Shown in pieces: positions 45,184 to 53,483 of a DNA stretch of 64,000 bases. Position 1 is the first letter of the stretch; the number at the start of each line of letters is the position of its first letter. A model generated the notes under the pieces. It was not told the origin of the DNA and did not search any database. It saw only the letters and a list, made by a program, of their open reading frames with translations. Source of the stretch: Hydrogenophaga sp. IBVHS1 (GTDB lineage: Bacteria; Pseudomonadota; Gammaproteobacteria; Burkholderiales; Burkholderiaceae_C); assembly GCF_002127265.1 (NCBI RefSeq), contig NZ_NFUU01000003.1:1-64000 (forward strand), in the 5' to 3' direction. The translations under genes and the position numbers were made by a program.

Positions 45184-46521
45184 ATGAACCAAGACCACCA
45201 GGGACCCGAACGTCAGACTTGCGACGTTCTCGTGATCGGCGGGGGGCCTGCCGGCTCCACCGTCTCGCCGCTGCTGGCGGCCAAAGGTCACCGTGTCGTG
45301 CTGCTGGAGAAGGCACACCACCCGCGTTTCCATATAGGTGAGTCGCTGCTGCCAGCCAACCTGCCCCTGCTGGAGCGCCTGGGTGTGGCCGATGCGGTGC
45401 GCGCCATCGGGCAACACAAGCCCGGCGCCGAATTCGTTTCGCCGAACCACGCGCAAAGCCAGACCTTCGAGTTCGCCGATGCATGGGACAAATCCATGCC
45501 CTACGCGTACCAGGTCAAGCGCGCCGAGTTCGATGAGATCCTTATCCGCAACGCACAGCGCAAAGGCGTGGAGGTGCACGAAGGCTGCAAGGCGCGATCG
45601 GTCGAGTTCCTGCCCGACCGCACCGTGCGCGTGCACGCCGAGCACGACGACGGCCGCGCCACGGTGTGGGACGCGAAGTTCCTGGTGGACGCGTCGGGCC
45701 GCGACACCTTTCTGGCGTCGCGCTTCAAGATCAAGGAACGCAACCCGCGCCACAACAGCGCGGCGGTGTATGGCCACTTTGCCAACGCGCGCCGCAACGA
45801 AGGCGAGGCCGAGGGCAACATCACCATCTTCTGGTTCGACCATGGCTGGTTCTGGTTCATCCCGCTCACGGGTGGTGTCACCAGCGTGGGCATGGTGACC
45901 TGGCCGTACCACATGAAGACGCGCGGCGGGCGCAGTGTGGAGCAGTTCCTGATGGACAACGTCGCCACCTGCCAGGGGTTGGCCGAGCGGCTGAAGGATG
46001 CCCATCTGGCTGCCCCGGTCGAGGCCACGGGCAATTTCTCTTACGCCGCGCAGCGCAACCATGGCGACAACTACCTGATGCTGGGCGACGCCTACACCTT
46101 CATCGACCCGGTGTTTTCGTCGGGTGTGTGGCTGGCCATGAACGGTGGTGAACTGGGCGCCGAAACCATCGACACCTGCCTGCGCCAGCCGGCCAAAGCA
46201 CGCGCTGCGCTCAGGCACTTCGATCGCCAGAGCCGCCGTGGCCCGAAGGCCTTCTCGTGGTTCATCTACCGCGTCACCAACCCCATCATGCGGGACTTCT
46301 TCATGGGGCCGCGCAACGTCTTCCGCGTGAAGGAAGCCCTGTTGTCGACGCTGGCGGGAGACGTCTATGGCGGCGCGCCGATCGGGCGTTCGATGCTGGC
46401 GTTCAAGGCGCTCTACTTCGCCGCCAACCTGTTCCAGCCCCGGCGCGCTTTCGCGGCCTGGCGCCAGCGCCGCCACAACATCCGCCCGGCCGACGAGACC
46501 GCGCTGGCGCATCCGTCGTGA
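45184..46521 (+). CDS. Flavin-dependent halogenase-like oxidoreductase of the aryl-polyene cluster
   Basis: 445 residues. FAD-binding motif VLVIGGGPAGST at residues 17-26, FHIGESLLPANLPLLERLG, the halogenase motif GWFWFIPL (W-x-W-x-I-P, about 221-226) and FIDPVFSSG (F-x2-P-x2-S-x-G, about 306-314), both diagnostic of flavin-dependent halogenases. Xanthomonadins, the related pigments of Xanthomonas, are brominated. The catalytic Lys could not be placed by eye, so an oxidase or dehydrogenase role remains possible. First gene of an operon whose stop overlaps the chorismatase GTG start. Confidence 0.82.
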   Translation: MNQDHQGPERQTCDVLVIGGGPAGSTVSPLLAAKGHRVVLLEKAHHPRFHIGESLLPANLPLLERLGVADAVRAIGQHKPGAEFVSPNHAQSQTFEFADAWDKSMPYAYQVKRAEFDEILIRNAQRKGVEVHEGCKARSVEFLPDRTVRVHAEHDDGRATVWDAKFLVDASGRDTFLASRFKIKERNPRHNSAAVYGHFANARRNEGEAEGNITIFWFDHGWFWFIPLTGGVTSVGMVTWPYHMKTRGGRSVEQFLMDNVATCQGLAERLKDAHLAAPVEATGNFSYAAQRNHGDNYLMLGDAYTFIDPVFSSGVWLAMNGGELGAETIDTCLRQPAKARAALRHFDRQSRRGPKAFSWFIYRVTNPIMRDFFMGPRNVFRVKEALLSTLAGDVYGGAPIGRSMLAFKALYFAANLFQPRRAFAAWRQRRHNIRPADETALAHPS

Positions 46522-47540
46522 GCCTGCGGCACACCCTTGCGCAGGCCCTGAGCGACGGTGTCCGGGTCGATTCCCGGCACCAGGTGCTGGGCGGCGCCAG
46601 CATCGGCACCTCTGCTGCGCAGGCGGCTGTGGCGTGGCCGCGCCAGCTTCTGCGGGCTCCATTGCTGGCAGATGCCTGTGTGCATCGGCACGACATCTGG
46701 CACGCCGACGGCGCGCTTCAGCAGGGCCATGGCGATGGCATCCATTGGCGACGCAACGCCGAAATGCTCTATGGCGTGATCGAGCTTGAAGAGGACGACA
46801 TCACCGCGCCAGACGGCGGAGTGTCTGCGCTGCAGGCAGTGAGCCAGCTGGCTTACGAGCGTGTGTTCTGCCTGCTGCGCCAGCAGGGTGTGCCGCACCT
46901 GTGGCGGGTGTGGAACTACCTGGGTCGCATCAACGGCGAATCGCACGGGCTGGAGCGCTACCGGCAGTTCAACCTGGGACGCTACGAGGCGTTTGTGCAG
47001 GCCCACCGCGAAACCGGCGGTCAGGTGCCTGCGGCCTGCGCCATCGGTTTTCACGGCGGTCCCTTGTCCGTGGCCTTTCTCGCTGGCACCAGCCCGGTGG
47101 TGCCGGTGGAGAATCCGCGCCAGGTGAGTGCGTGGCGCTACCCATCGCAATACGGGCCGCGTGCACCCACCTTCTCTCGCGCCGCGCTGGCCTACCCGAA
47201 AGGCCAGGAGGCGCTGTTCGTTTCTGGCACAGCCAGCATCGTGGGGCACGAGACCCTGCACCCGGGCGACGTGGCCGCGCAATGCCGCGAGACCGTGCGC
47301 AACCTCGAATGCGTGGTGCAGGAGGCCAATCGCCTGGCTCGCTCACGCCCGCTTTTTGCACTGGCCAGCATGACCCACCGCGCCTACGTGCGACACGCCA
47401 GCGACGCCGATGCCGTGCAGCGCACGCTGCAGGCGCTGCTGGGTGGCGCACCGCTGGTCTGCGTGCAGGCCGACATCTGCCGCAGCGACCTGCTGGTGGA
47501 GGTCGAATCCCAGGCCATTCAGGCGCTGCCATCCCCATGA
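46518..47540 (+). CDS. Chorismatase (XanB2/FkbO-type), starter supply
   Basis: 340 residues beginning with a GTG that overlaps the previous stop (GTGA). Family signatures visible include HLWRVWNYLGRINGESHGLERYRQFNLGRYEAF, GTSPVVPVENPRQVSAWRYPSQYGPRAPTFSRA and the C-terminal HRAYVRHASDADAV. Characterised members cut chorismate to 3- or 4-hydroxybenzoate and pyruvate; XanB2 makes hydroxybenzoate for xanthomonadin. It would supply the aromatic starter here and drains chorismate from the same pool used by trpE. Confidence 0.88.
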   Translation: MSLRHTLAQALSDGVRVDSRHQVLGGASIGTSAAQAAVAWPRQLLRAPLLADACVHRHDIWHADGALQQGHGDGIHWRRNAEMLYGVIELEEDDITAPDGGVSALQAVSQLAYERVFCLLRQQGVPHLWRVWNYLGRINGESHGLERYRQFNLGRYEAFVQAHRETGGQVPAACAIGFHGGPLSVAFLAGTSPVVPVENPRQVSAWRYPSQYGPRAPTFSRAALAYPKGQEALFVSGTASIVGHETLHPGDVAAQCRETVRNLECVVQEANRLARSRPLFALASMTHRAYVRHASDADAVQRTLQALLGGAPLVCVQADICRSDLLVEVESQAIQALPSP

Positions 47541-48310
47541 GCGCCCGCATCCGGCCGTCGTCCCTTCCGTGGAGTGTCTATGAACACTTCGCGATGGTGG
47601 TGGGCCTGTGCGCGCTCGCTCTCATCTGTCTGGCGTGGTTGCCGCTCGCGTGCGCGCTGCGCCCCGTGTTGAAGCGCTCGAACAGCCACTGGCTGGGGCG
47701 CCAGATGGTCATGCGCGGCTTCCAGCTCTACATCGGCGTGCTCCGGCTGCTGTGCGCCTGCCGCTTCGACATCGAGGCGATCGACGCGCTGCGCGACCAG
47801 GGACCCATGGTCATCGCTGCCAACCACCCGTCCTTGCTCGACGCGGTGCTGATCACTTCCCGACTGCCCAACGCGGTCTGCGTGATGAAGGCGGACGTGA
47901 TGAACAACCCCCTGTTCGGCGCGGGCGCCCGCATGGCGGGCTATGTGCGAAACGACCCACCGCTGCACATGGTGCTGCGCTGCCGCGAAGCACTGCGTCA
48001 GGGCGCGCAGTTGCTGATCTTTCCCGAAAGCACGCGCACGCCGGGCTACCCCGCCAACCCGGTCAATCCACTGTCTCGCACTGCCGCCATCATTGCCGCG
48101 CGCGCCGGTGTGCCGGTGCAGACGCTGATCGTCGAGTTCTCCAGCCCCTACCTCGGCAAGGGCTGGGCACTGCACAAGGCGCCCCGTCTGCCGCTGCACT
48201 GCCGCATCCGGCTCGGCCGGCGCTTCGACCCCCCGCGCGATCCCCGTGCCTTCACCATCGAGCTCGAAGCACACCTGCGCGCCGAGCTCGCCGGACCCAC
48301 GACACCATGA
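47537..48310 (+). CDS. PlsC-type 1-acylglycerol-3-phosphate acyltransferase
   Basis: 257 residues, one N-terminal membrane segment (VVGLCALALICLAWLPLA), the acyltransferase box NHPSLLDAVL (H-x4-D) and LLIFPESTRTPGYP in place of the FPEGTRS motif. Transfers an acyl group to lysophosphatidate-like acceptors. In aryl-polyene loci such enzymes help attach the polyene to a lipid. ATGA overlaps on both ends, with the chorismatase and glycosyltransferase genes. Confidence 0.88.
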   Translation: MSARIRPSSLPWSVYEHFAMVVGLCALALICLAWLPLACALRPVLKRSNSHWLGRQMVMRGFQLYIGVLRLLCACRFDIEAIDALRDQGPMVIAANHPSLLDAVLITSRLPNAVCVMKADVMNNPLFGAGARMAGYVRNDPPLHMVLRCREALRQGAQLLIFPESTRTPGYPANPVNPLSRTAAIIAARAGVPVQTLIVEFSSPYLGKGWALHKAPRLPLHCRIRLGRRFDPPRDPRAFTIELEAHLRAELAGPTTP

Positions 48311-49068
48311 CGCCGACGCACAGCACCACCCACCTGGTCCTCATTCCCAGCTACAACCCCGGCCGCAAAGTGCTCGCCACCGTGCGCGCCGCGCGCGCGC
48401 AATGGACACCGGTGTGGGTGGTGGTCGACGGCAGCACCGACGGCTCCGGTGATCTCTTGCGCGAGGAAGCAGCGACCGACCCCGGCCTGCGCGTGCTGGT
48501 GTTGCCGAAGAACAGCGGTAAAGGCTCGGCCGTGCTGGAGGGCGTCACGCGCGCTGCGCAGGCCGGCTTCACGCACGCACTGACCATGGACTCCGACGGT
48601 CAGCATCCCGAGACACTGATCCCGCACTTCATGGCCACCTCGCAGGCCGCACCCGATGCCATGGTGCTGGGCAAGCCGGTGTTCGGGCCAGAGGCGCCCG
48701 CGCTGCGCGTGAACGGGCGCAAGGTGTCCAACGCCTGGGCCAACCTGGAAACGCTGGGCATGGGCATTGGCGACTCGCTTTACGGCTTTCGCGTCTACCC
48801 GATCGCGCCGCTGGTGCGCGTGATGCGCAGCACCCGTTTCATGCGCCGTTTCGATTTCGACCCCGAAGCCGTGGTGCGGCTGTGCTGGGCCGGCGTGCGG
48901 CCGATCAATGTGGACGCGCCGGTGCGTTACTTCACGCCGCAGGAAGGCGGCGTGTCGCACTTCAATTACCTGCGCGACAACCTGCTGCTGAGCTGGATGC
49001 ACACGCGCCTGTTCGCCGGGTTCGTGCTGCGCCTGCCCTTGCTGGTGTGGCGGCGCGTCACCCGCTGA
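48307..49068 (+). CDS. Family 2 glycosyltransferase
   Basis: 253 residues. GT-A fold with LIPSYNPGRKVLATV at the nucleotide-sugar end, VVDGSTDGSGDLLREEA, and MDSDGQHPETLIPHFM carrying the D-x-D metal site. Members add a sugar or act on lipid carriers; in aryl-polyene clusters a glycosyltransferase/acyltransferase pair attaches the pigment to its lipid or glycan. Starts with an ATGA overlap with the acyltransferase. Confidence 0.88.
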   Translation: MTPTHSTTHLVLIPSYNPGRKVLATVRAARAQWTPVWVVVDGSTDGSGDLLREEAATDPGLRVLVLPKNSGKGSAVLEGVTRAAQAGFTHALTMDSDGQHPETLIPHFMATSQAAPDAMVLGKPVFGPEAPALRVNGRKVSNAWANLETLGMGIGDSLYGFRVYPIAPLVRVMRSTRFMRRFDFDPEAVVRLCWAGVRPINVDAPVRYFTPQEGGVSHFNYLRDNLLLSWMHTRLFAGFVLRLPLLVWRRVTR

Positions 49069-49073
49069 ACGGC

Positions 49074-50288
49074 ATGAACACCACAGAAATCTTCCTGATC
49101 GCGATGGCGATCATCTTCACCGTGCCCTGGCTGATCTGGCGCGTGCTGCGAACCGACTACTGGGCGCCGCTGGTGGTGGTGCAGATCGTCACCGGCATCC
49201 TGCTCGGTCCCGGCGTGCTGGGCAAGGCTTTCCCTGAATACCACTCCTTCGTGTTCAACCCGGCGGTGATCCAGTCGCTCAACGGCATTGCCTGGTGGGC
49301 GGTGATGCTGTTCGTGATGATCGCCGGCGTGGAGCTGGACTTGCGCCAGGCCTGGAAGCACCGGCGCGACAGCGGCATCACCGCCGGGCTGGCGCTGGGC
49401 GTTCCGATGCTGGCGGGCTGCGCGGCGGCCGTGCTGTTGCTGGGCCAGGTCGGCTGGATCGGCGCCTCCGCACAACCCTGGCAATTCGTGCTGGGCGTGG
49501 GCATGGCGTGCGCGGTCACCGCGCTGCCCATCCTCATACTTCTGATGGAGAAGCTTCAGGTGCTGCGCCAGCCGCTGGGCCAGCGCATCTTGCGCTACGC
49601 CAGCCTGGACGACATCGCCATCTGGGGCGTGCTGGCGCTGATCCTCATGGACTGGCAGCGCGTGGGCAAGCAGGTGGTGTTCGTGCTGGCATTCGCCACA
49701 CTCGCCTGGGCCTTCCGGCGCCTGATGCGCTGGCTGCCCGAACCCGACCGCTGGTATGTCAGCCTGATCTGGCTGGCGGTGTGTGCCTTCGGCGCCGACT
49801 GGTGCGGCCTGCACTACATGGTGGGGGCCTTCCTCGCCGGGGTGGTGATGGACGCCGAATGGTTCGATCAGGAAAAACTCGATCAGCTGCGCCACCATGT
49901 GCTGCTGGTGATCATGCCGGTGTTCTTTCTCTCCACCGGCCTGCGCACCGACTGGGCCGTGGGCGGTGCAGCGGTGTTCGGCGCGGCCGCGATGCTGCTG
50001 GTGGCTTCGGTCGGTGGCAAGCTCCTGGGCGTTCACGCCGCCGGTCGCTGGCTCGGGTGGCCCGCCGGCGAGGCCTCCACCATCGGCTGGCTGCTGCAGA
50101 CCAAGGCCTTGATCATGATCATCTTTTCCAACGTGCTGCTGGACCGCCAGGTCATCACCAGCGAGACCTTCACCGCGCTGCTGCTGATGGCGGTGGCCAG
50201 CACCATGCTGACGGTGCCGGTGGTGGCGCCGAGGCTGCTGCGCGCAGCGCCTGCCGCAATCAGGCCATCGCTCCGTTCACAGAGATGA
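49074..50288 (+). CDS. Kef-type cation:proton antiporter (CPA2) at the end of the pigment operon
   Basis: 404 residues with about 11 to 12 hydrophobic segments, including VQIVTGILLGPGVLGKAFPEY, MLFVMIAGVELDLRQAW, the central YASLDDIAIWGVLALI (Asp-Asp motif expected for ion binding) and HYMVGAFLAGVVMD. This is the Kef/NapA-type fold. A cation antiporter is not a usual biosynthetic partner of aryl polyenes. It follows the glycosyltransferase by 5 nt and overlaps fabG by 29 bp, tail to tail. Confidence 0.85.
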   Translation: MNTTEIFLIAMAIIFTVPWLIWRVLRTDYWAPLVVVQIVTGILLGPGVLGKAFPEYHSFVFNPAVIQSLNGIAWWAVMLFVMIAGVELDLRQAWKHRRDSGITAGLALGVPMLAGCAAAVLLLGQVGWIGASAQPWQFVLGVGMACAVTALPILILLMEKLQVLRQPLGQRILRYASLDDIAIWGVLALILMDWQRVGKQVVFVLAFATLAWAFRRLMRWLPEPDRWYVSLIWLAVCAFGADWCGLHYMVGAFLAGVVMDAEWFDQEKLDQLRHHVLLVIMPVFFLSTGLRTDWAVGGAAVFGAAAMLLVASVGGKLLGVHAAGRWLGWPAGEASTIGWLLQTKALIMIIFSNVLLDRQVITSETFTALLLMAVASTMLTVPVVAPRLLRAAPAAIRPSLRSQR

Positions 50289-50982
50289 CCTGGCCGCTGA
50301 TGTAGGCGGCCTTGTCGGAGGCGAGGAACGCCACCAGCTCGGCCACCTCGTCGACCCGCCCCGCGCGCTGCATGGGCACCAGGCGTTTGATGGCTTCCTT
50401 GTCGAAGGCGCCTTCGATCATGTCGGTTTCGATGATGCCGGGCGCCACCGCGTTGACGGTGATGCCCCGGCTGGCGAGTTCGAGCGCCAGCGCCTTGCTG
50501 GCCGAATGCAGCGCGCCTTTGGCCGCCGCATAGTTCACCTGCCCGCGGTTGCCCATGATCGCGGCCACCGAAGAAATGCTGATGATGCGGCCCCAACGCG
50601 TGCGGATCATGGGCATCGCGAGCGGCTGGGTCACGTTGTAGAAACCATTGAGCGAGACGTCCAGCACCCGGTCCCACTGATCGCCGCTCATGCCGGGGAA
50701 CACCGCGTCGTCGTGGATGCCGGCGTTGTTCACCAGGATCTGGATCGCGCCGGCTTCGCCCAAAGCGGCCAGCGCGCTGGCACAGGCGGAGCGGTCGGTC
50801 ACATCGAAGGCCACGGCCTCGGCGCTGCCACCGCTGGCGCGAATGGCATCGGCCGTGGCGTCGGCCTTGTCCAGCGCGCGGTGCGCGTGCACGATGACGT
50901 GGTGCCCTTCGGCGGCCAGGCGTTGGCAGATCGCCGCACCAATGCCGCCGCTGCCGCCGGTGACCAGGGCCCGTTTGTTCAT
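50260..50982 (-). CDS. 3-oxoacyl-ACP reductase (FabG/ApeQ-like)
   Basis: 240 residues of the short-chain dehydrogenase fold. TGGSGGIGAAICQRL binds NADPH, LVNNAGIHDD is the NNAG motif and SISSVAAIMGNRGQVNYAAAK gives the Ser-Tyr-x3-Lys triad. Reduces the keto group in each elongation cycle, corresponding to ApeQ of the E. coli aryl-polyene system. ATGA overlap with the upstream dehydratase. Last gene of the long minus-strand operon. Confidence 0.93.
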   Translation of the reverse strand: MNKRALVTGGSGGIGAAICQRLAAEGHHVIVHAHRALDKADATADAIRASGGSAEAVAFDVTDRSACASALAALGEAGAIQILVNNAGIHDDAVFPGMSGDQWDRVLDVSLNGFYNVTQPLAMPMIRTRWGRIISISSVAAIMGNRGQVNYAAAKGALHSASKALALELASRGITVNAVAPGIIETDMIEGAFDKEAIKRLVPMQRAGRVDEVAELVAFLASDKAAYISGQVISVNGAMA

Positions 50983-51437
50983 TCGCGTGTCCCTGATTCG
51001 AGTTGTTCGGCGTCGAGCACCACCGCGGCACGCCCTTCGAGCAGGCAGCGCTCGCCGTGGTGCAGGCTGAAGCGGTAGAGCACCTGGTTGCTGTCGCCAG
51101 AGAGGCGCTCGGCGCGCACGCGCAGCGGGCCTTCCAGGTCGTCCAGACGCTCGACATGCAGGGTGACGCTGCGCACGCTGGTGAGGTAGCCCTGGCGCGG
51201 TGCGCCCTCTTTTCCAGCGGCGAGTGCGCCGTGCACCGCCATGGCCTGCGCCGCGTATTCGATGCCGTTCGCCGCGCCCAGGCGCCCCGCCGCTCGAAGC
51301 GGATGCGCCAGATCGGTGTGACCGGTGGCGAGGCATTCGATGTGGTCGGCACTCCACGCACCCACTTCGTCGAGCAGGCACATGTCGCCCTGGTGGGGAA
51401 TGCGCTCTGCGATCCAATTGCGGTCCATGCGGTTCAT
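50979..51437 (-). CDS. Hotdog-fold 3-hydroxyacyl-ACP dehydratase (ApeP-like)
   Basis: 152 residues. Features are ERIPHQGDMCLLDEVGAWSADHI (active-site His near the start, as in FabZ/FabA-like dehydratases), NGIEYAAQAMAVHGALAAG and LTSVRSVTLHVERLDDL. Would dehydrate the growing polyene chain and resembles ApeP, one of two dehydratases used by the E. coli system. Overlaps both neighbours by ATGA. Confidence 0.85.
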   Translation of the reverse strand: MNRMDRNWIAERIPHQGDMCLLDEVGAWSADHIECLATGHTDLAHPLRAAGRLGAANGIEYAAQAMAVHGALAAGKEGAPRQGYLTSVRSVTLHVERLDDLEGPLRVRAERLSGDSNQVLYRFSLHHGERCLLEGRAAVVLDAEQLESGTRE

Positions 51438-52228
51438 GCGGCCTCGATCCGCACCGCGAGCTGCAAGCCGGGGAGGTAATCAAGAACGCACTCACCCCAC
51501 TGCGACCGCGCGAGGCGCTCCAGCATGGGCAGGCCTCGCAGCGCCGGCACGCTGGCGCGCAGGGGCTCCAGCGGCGCGTGCTGCCACGGCGTGGCGCTCG
51601 TGTCGGTGGTCCAGGCCGAGATGCGGGCGATCGAGCGTGGCGTGGCGACCGGCTCCAGCAGCAGCGCCACCCCGGCGCAGTCGGGCAGCGGCCGCACGCG
51701 GTGCAAGGGCTCGGGATACTCGCTGTCGTAGGCCATCAGCAAGGTGGACTGCTGGTCCAGCACCACCTGGCCGAGCGCGTCGAGAAGGCCGGCGCCAAAG
51801 CTGCCGTCGTAGGCGCAAAGCACCTGGCAGGGCGCCATGGATTTGGTGGCGATGCCCCAGTAGCCGGCGGGCGCGTTGTGCACCGAGTTGTGGAAGCGCG
51901 TCGGCGAGATGTGGCGGTCGTCGGTGGCCAGTTGTTCGCACATGGCGTGGCAGTTGTGGCCATCAGAGCCCGACGCGGTGAACACGGTGGCCAGGCGAGA
52001 CACATCGTCGCCCGCCGCGGCCTCCAGGCCGAGGCCCAGCGCGAGCTTGATGACACGGCTGGCGCGACGGCGTTCGGCCGGCGGCAGCAGGGCCGGCGCC
52101 GGCAGCACCGAGGGCGCTCGCAGCCAGGCCTGCTCGCCCCTCAACACGGCGCGCGCGGCCGGCCAGTCGGGCAGACCCGGCGCGATCAGGCCCACGCCGT
52201 TGATCCAGGCGGTCAGGGCGGCGGTCAT
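51434..52228 (-). CDS. Chain-length factor-like ketosynthase partner (ApeC-like)
   Basis: 264 residues, shorter than a normal ketosynthase. Begins MTAALTAWINGVGLIAPGLPDW and contains SGSDGHNCHAMCEQL and CAYDGSFGAGLLDALGQVVLD, where the usual T-A-C-S-S site has no matching cysteine. That fits a chain-length factor such as ApeC, which forms a heterodimer with a ketosynthase and sets chain length. It overlaps the upstream KS and the downstream dehydratase by ATGA, as expected for a KS-CLF pair. Confidence 0.82.
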   Translation of the reverse strand: MTAALTAWINGVGLIAPGLPDWPAARAVLRGEQAWLRAPSVLPAPALLPPAERRRASRVIKLALGLGLEAAAGDDVSRLATVFTASGSDGHNCHAMCEQLATDDRHISPTRFHNSVHNAPAGYWGIATKSMAPCQVLCAYDGSFGAGLLDALGQVVLDQQSTLLMAYDSEYPEPLHRVRPLPDCAGVALLLEPVATPRSIARISAWTTDTSATPWQHAPLEPLRASVPALRGLPMLERLARSQWGECVLDYLPGLQLAVRIEAA

Positions 52229-53427
52229 GCGCGGCTCCTGCGGCCAAACAACAAACTGCAGTTGCTGCCACCGAAACCGAACGAGTTGGTGAGCGCATGG
52301 CGCAGCGGTGCGCTCGCGCCCTGCAGCTGGTACCGAATGGGAATGGCGGGATCGAGGGCGCGCGTGCCCGGGCTGCCCGGCACGAACTGGTCGATCAGCG
52401 CGAGCGCGCACAGGACGGATTCGACCGCACCGGCCGCGCCGAGTGTGTGGCCGGTGGCCCCTTTGGTGGACGAGCAGACCACGCCTTCGCCGAACACCGC
52501 CGCCACGGCTTTGCCTTCGGACACGTCGTTGGCGGGTGTGGCCGTGCCGTGCAGATTGATGTAGTGAATGTCGCTGGCCCGCAGCCCGGAGGAGCGAAGC
52601 GCAGCCTGCATGGCCATGCGCGCCCCCAGACCCTCAGGGTGGGGTGCCGACATGTGGTGTGCATCGCTGGACTCTCCAGCACCCAGCAGCCACACGGCCA
52701 CCTCTCGGGTGGGTTCTGCGCGCTCCAGCAGGGCGTAGGCGGCGCCCTCGCCGATGGAAATACCATCGCGGCCAGCGTCGCAGGGGCGGCAAGGCTCGCG
52801 GGAGGTGAGTTCCAGCGAAGCAAAACCGTACAGCGTGGTCAGGCACAGGGAGTCCACGCCGCCCACCAGCGCCGCGTCGATGGTGCCCAGCTCGATCTGG
52901 CGCGCGGCGGCGGCAAACACCTTGGCGCTGGACGAGCACGCGGTGGAAATGGTGGTCGACTGGCCGGTGATGCCGAGGTGCTGGCGCAGAAACTCGGCCA
53001 GCGCGTAAGGGTTGTGGGTGCCGGCGTAGCTGAAGTCGGGCGGCAGCGCGCCGGTAACAGGATCTCGGCGGCGGTAGGCGAGTTCGGTTTGCAAAATGCC
53101 GGAGGTGCTGGTGCCCATGAACACGCCGACACGGCTCGCGCCATGGCGCGCCACGGCTTCGCGCATCCGGGTTTCAAAACCATCGGCCTGCAAAGCCAGC
53201 AGGGCCAGCCGGTGGTTGCGGCAGTTGTAGCTGGCCAGCGCTTCGGGCAGCACCACATCGTCGACACCGGCCACCTCGCCCACCCAGGTGGGCACATCCA
53301 CGGTTTCAAAAGTGCAGGGTGCGAGACCACTGCGGCCCTCGCGAACGGCCGCGCGGTGCGCGTTCAGTCCCACACCGAGACAGGTGGTGGCGGTGTAGGC
53401 GGACAGCAGCAGGGGCTTCACGGGCAC
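52225..53427 (-). CDS. Beta-ketoacyl-ACP synthase (ApeO-like)
   Basis: 400 residues, complete ketosynthase. Active-site Cys in ISTACSSSAKVFAAA, the two His in INLHGTATPANDVS and SSTKGATGHTLGAAGAVES. Condenses malonyl-ACP with the growing chain and pairs with the chain-length factor next to it. Starts with a GTG (53425-53427), 56 nt after the methyltransferase. FabF-like primary metabolism is an alternative, but the CLF next to it favours the polyene role. Confidence 0.92.
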   Translation of the reverse strand: MPVKPLLLSAYTATTCLGVGLNAHRAAVREGRSGLAPCTFETVDVPTWVGEVAGVDDVVLPEALASYNCRNHRLALLALQADGFETRMREAVARHGASRVGVFMGTSTSGILQTELAYRRRDPVTGALPPDFSYAGTHNPYALAEFLRQHLGITGQSTTISTACSSSAKVFAAAARQIELGTIDAALVGGVDSLCLTTLYGFASLELTSREPCRPCDAGRDGISIGEGAAYALLERAEPTREVAVWLLGAGESSDAHHMSAPHPEGLGARMAMQAALRSSGLRASDIHYINLHGTATPANDVSEGKAVAAVFGEGVVCSSTKGATGHTLGAAGAVESVLCALALIDQFVPGSPGTRALDPAIPIRYQLQGASAPLRHALTNSFGFGGSNCSLLFGRRSRA

Positions 53428-53483
53428 AGTCGGAAAAAGGGGTCGGGCATTGTCTCAGATGGTGGCATGGGCACGCCCGCCAC

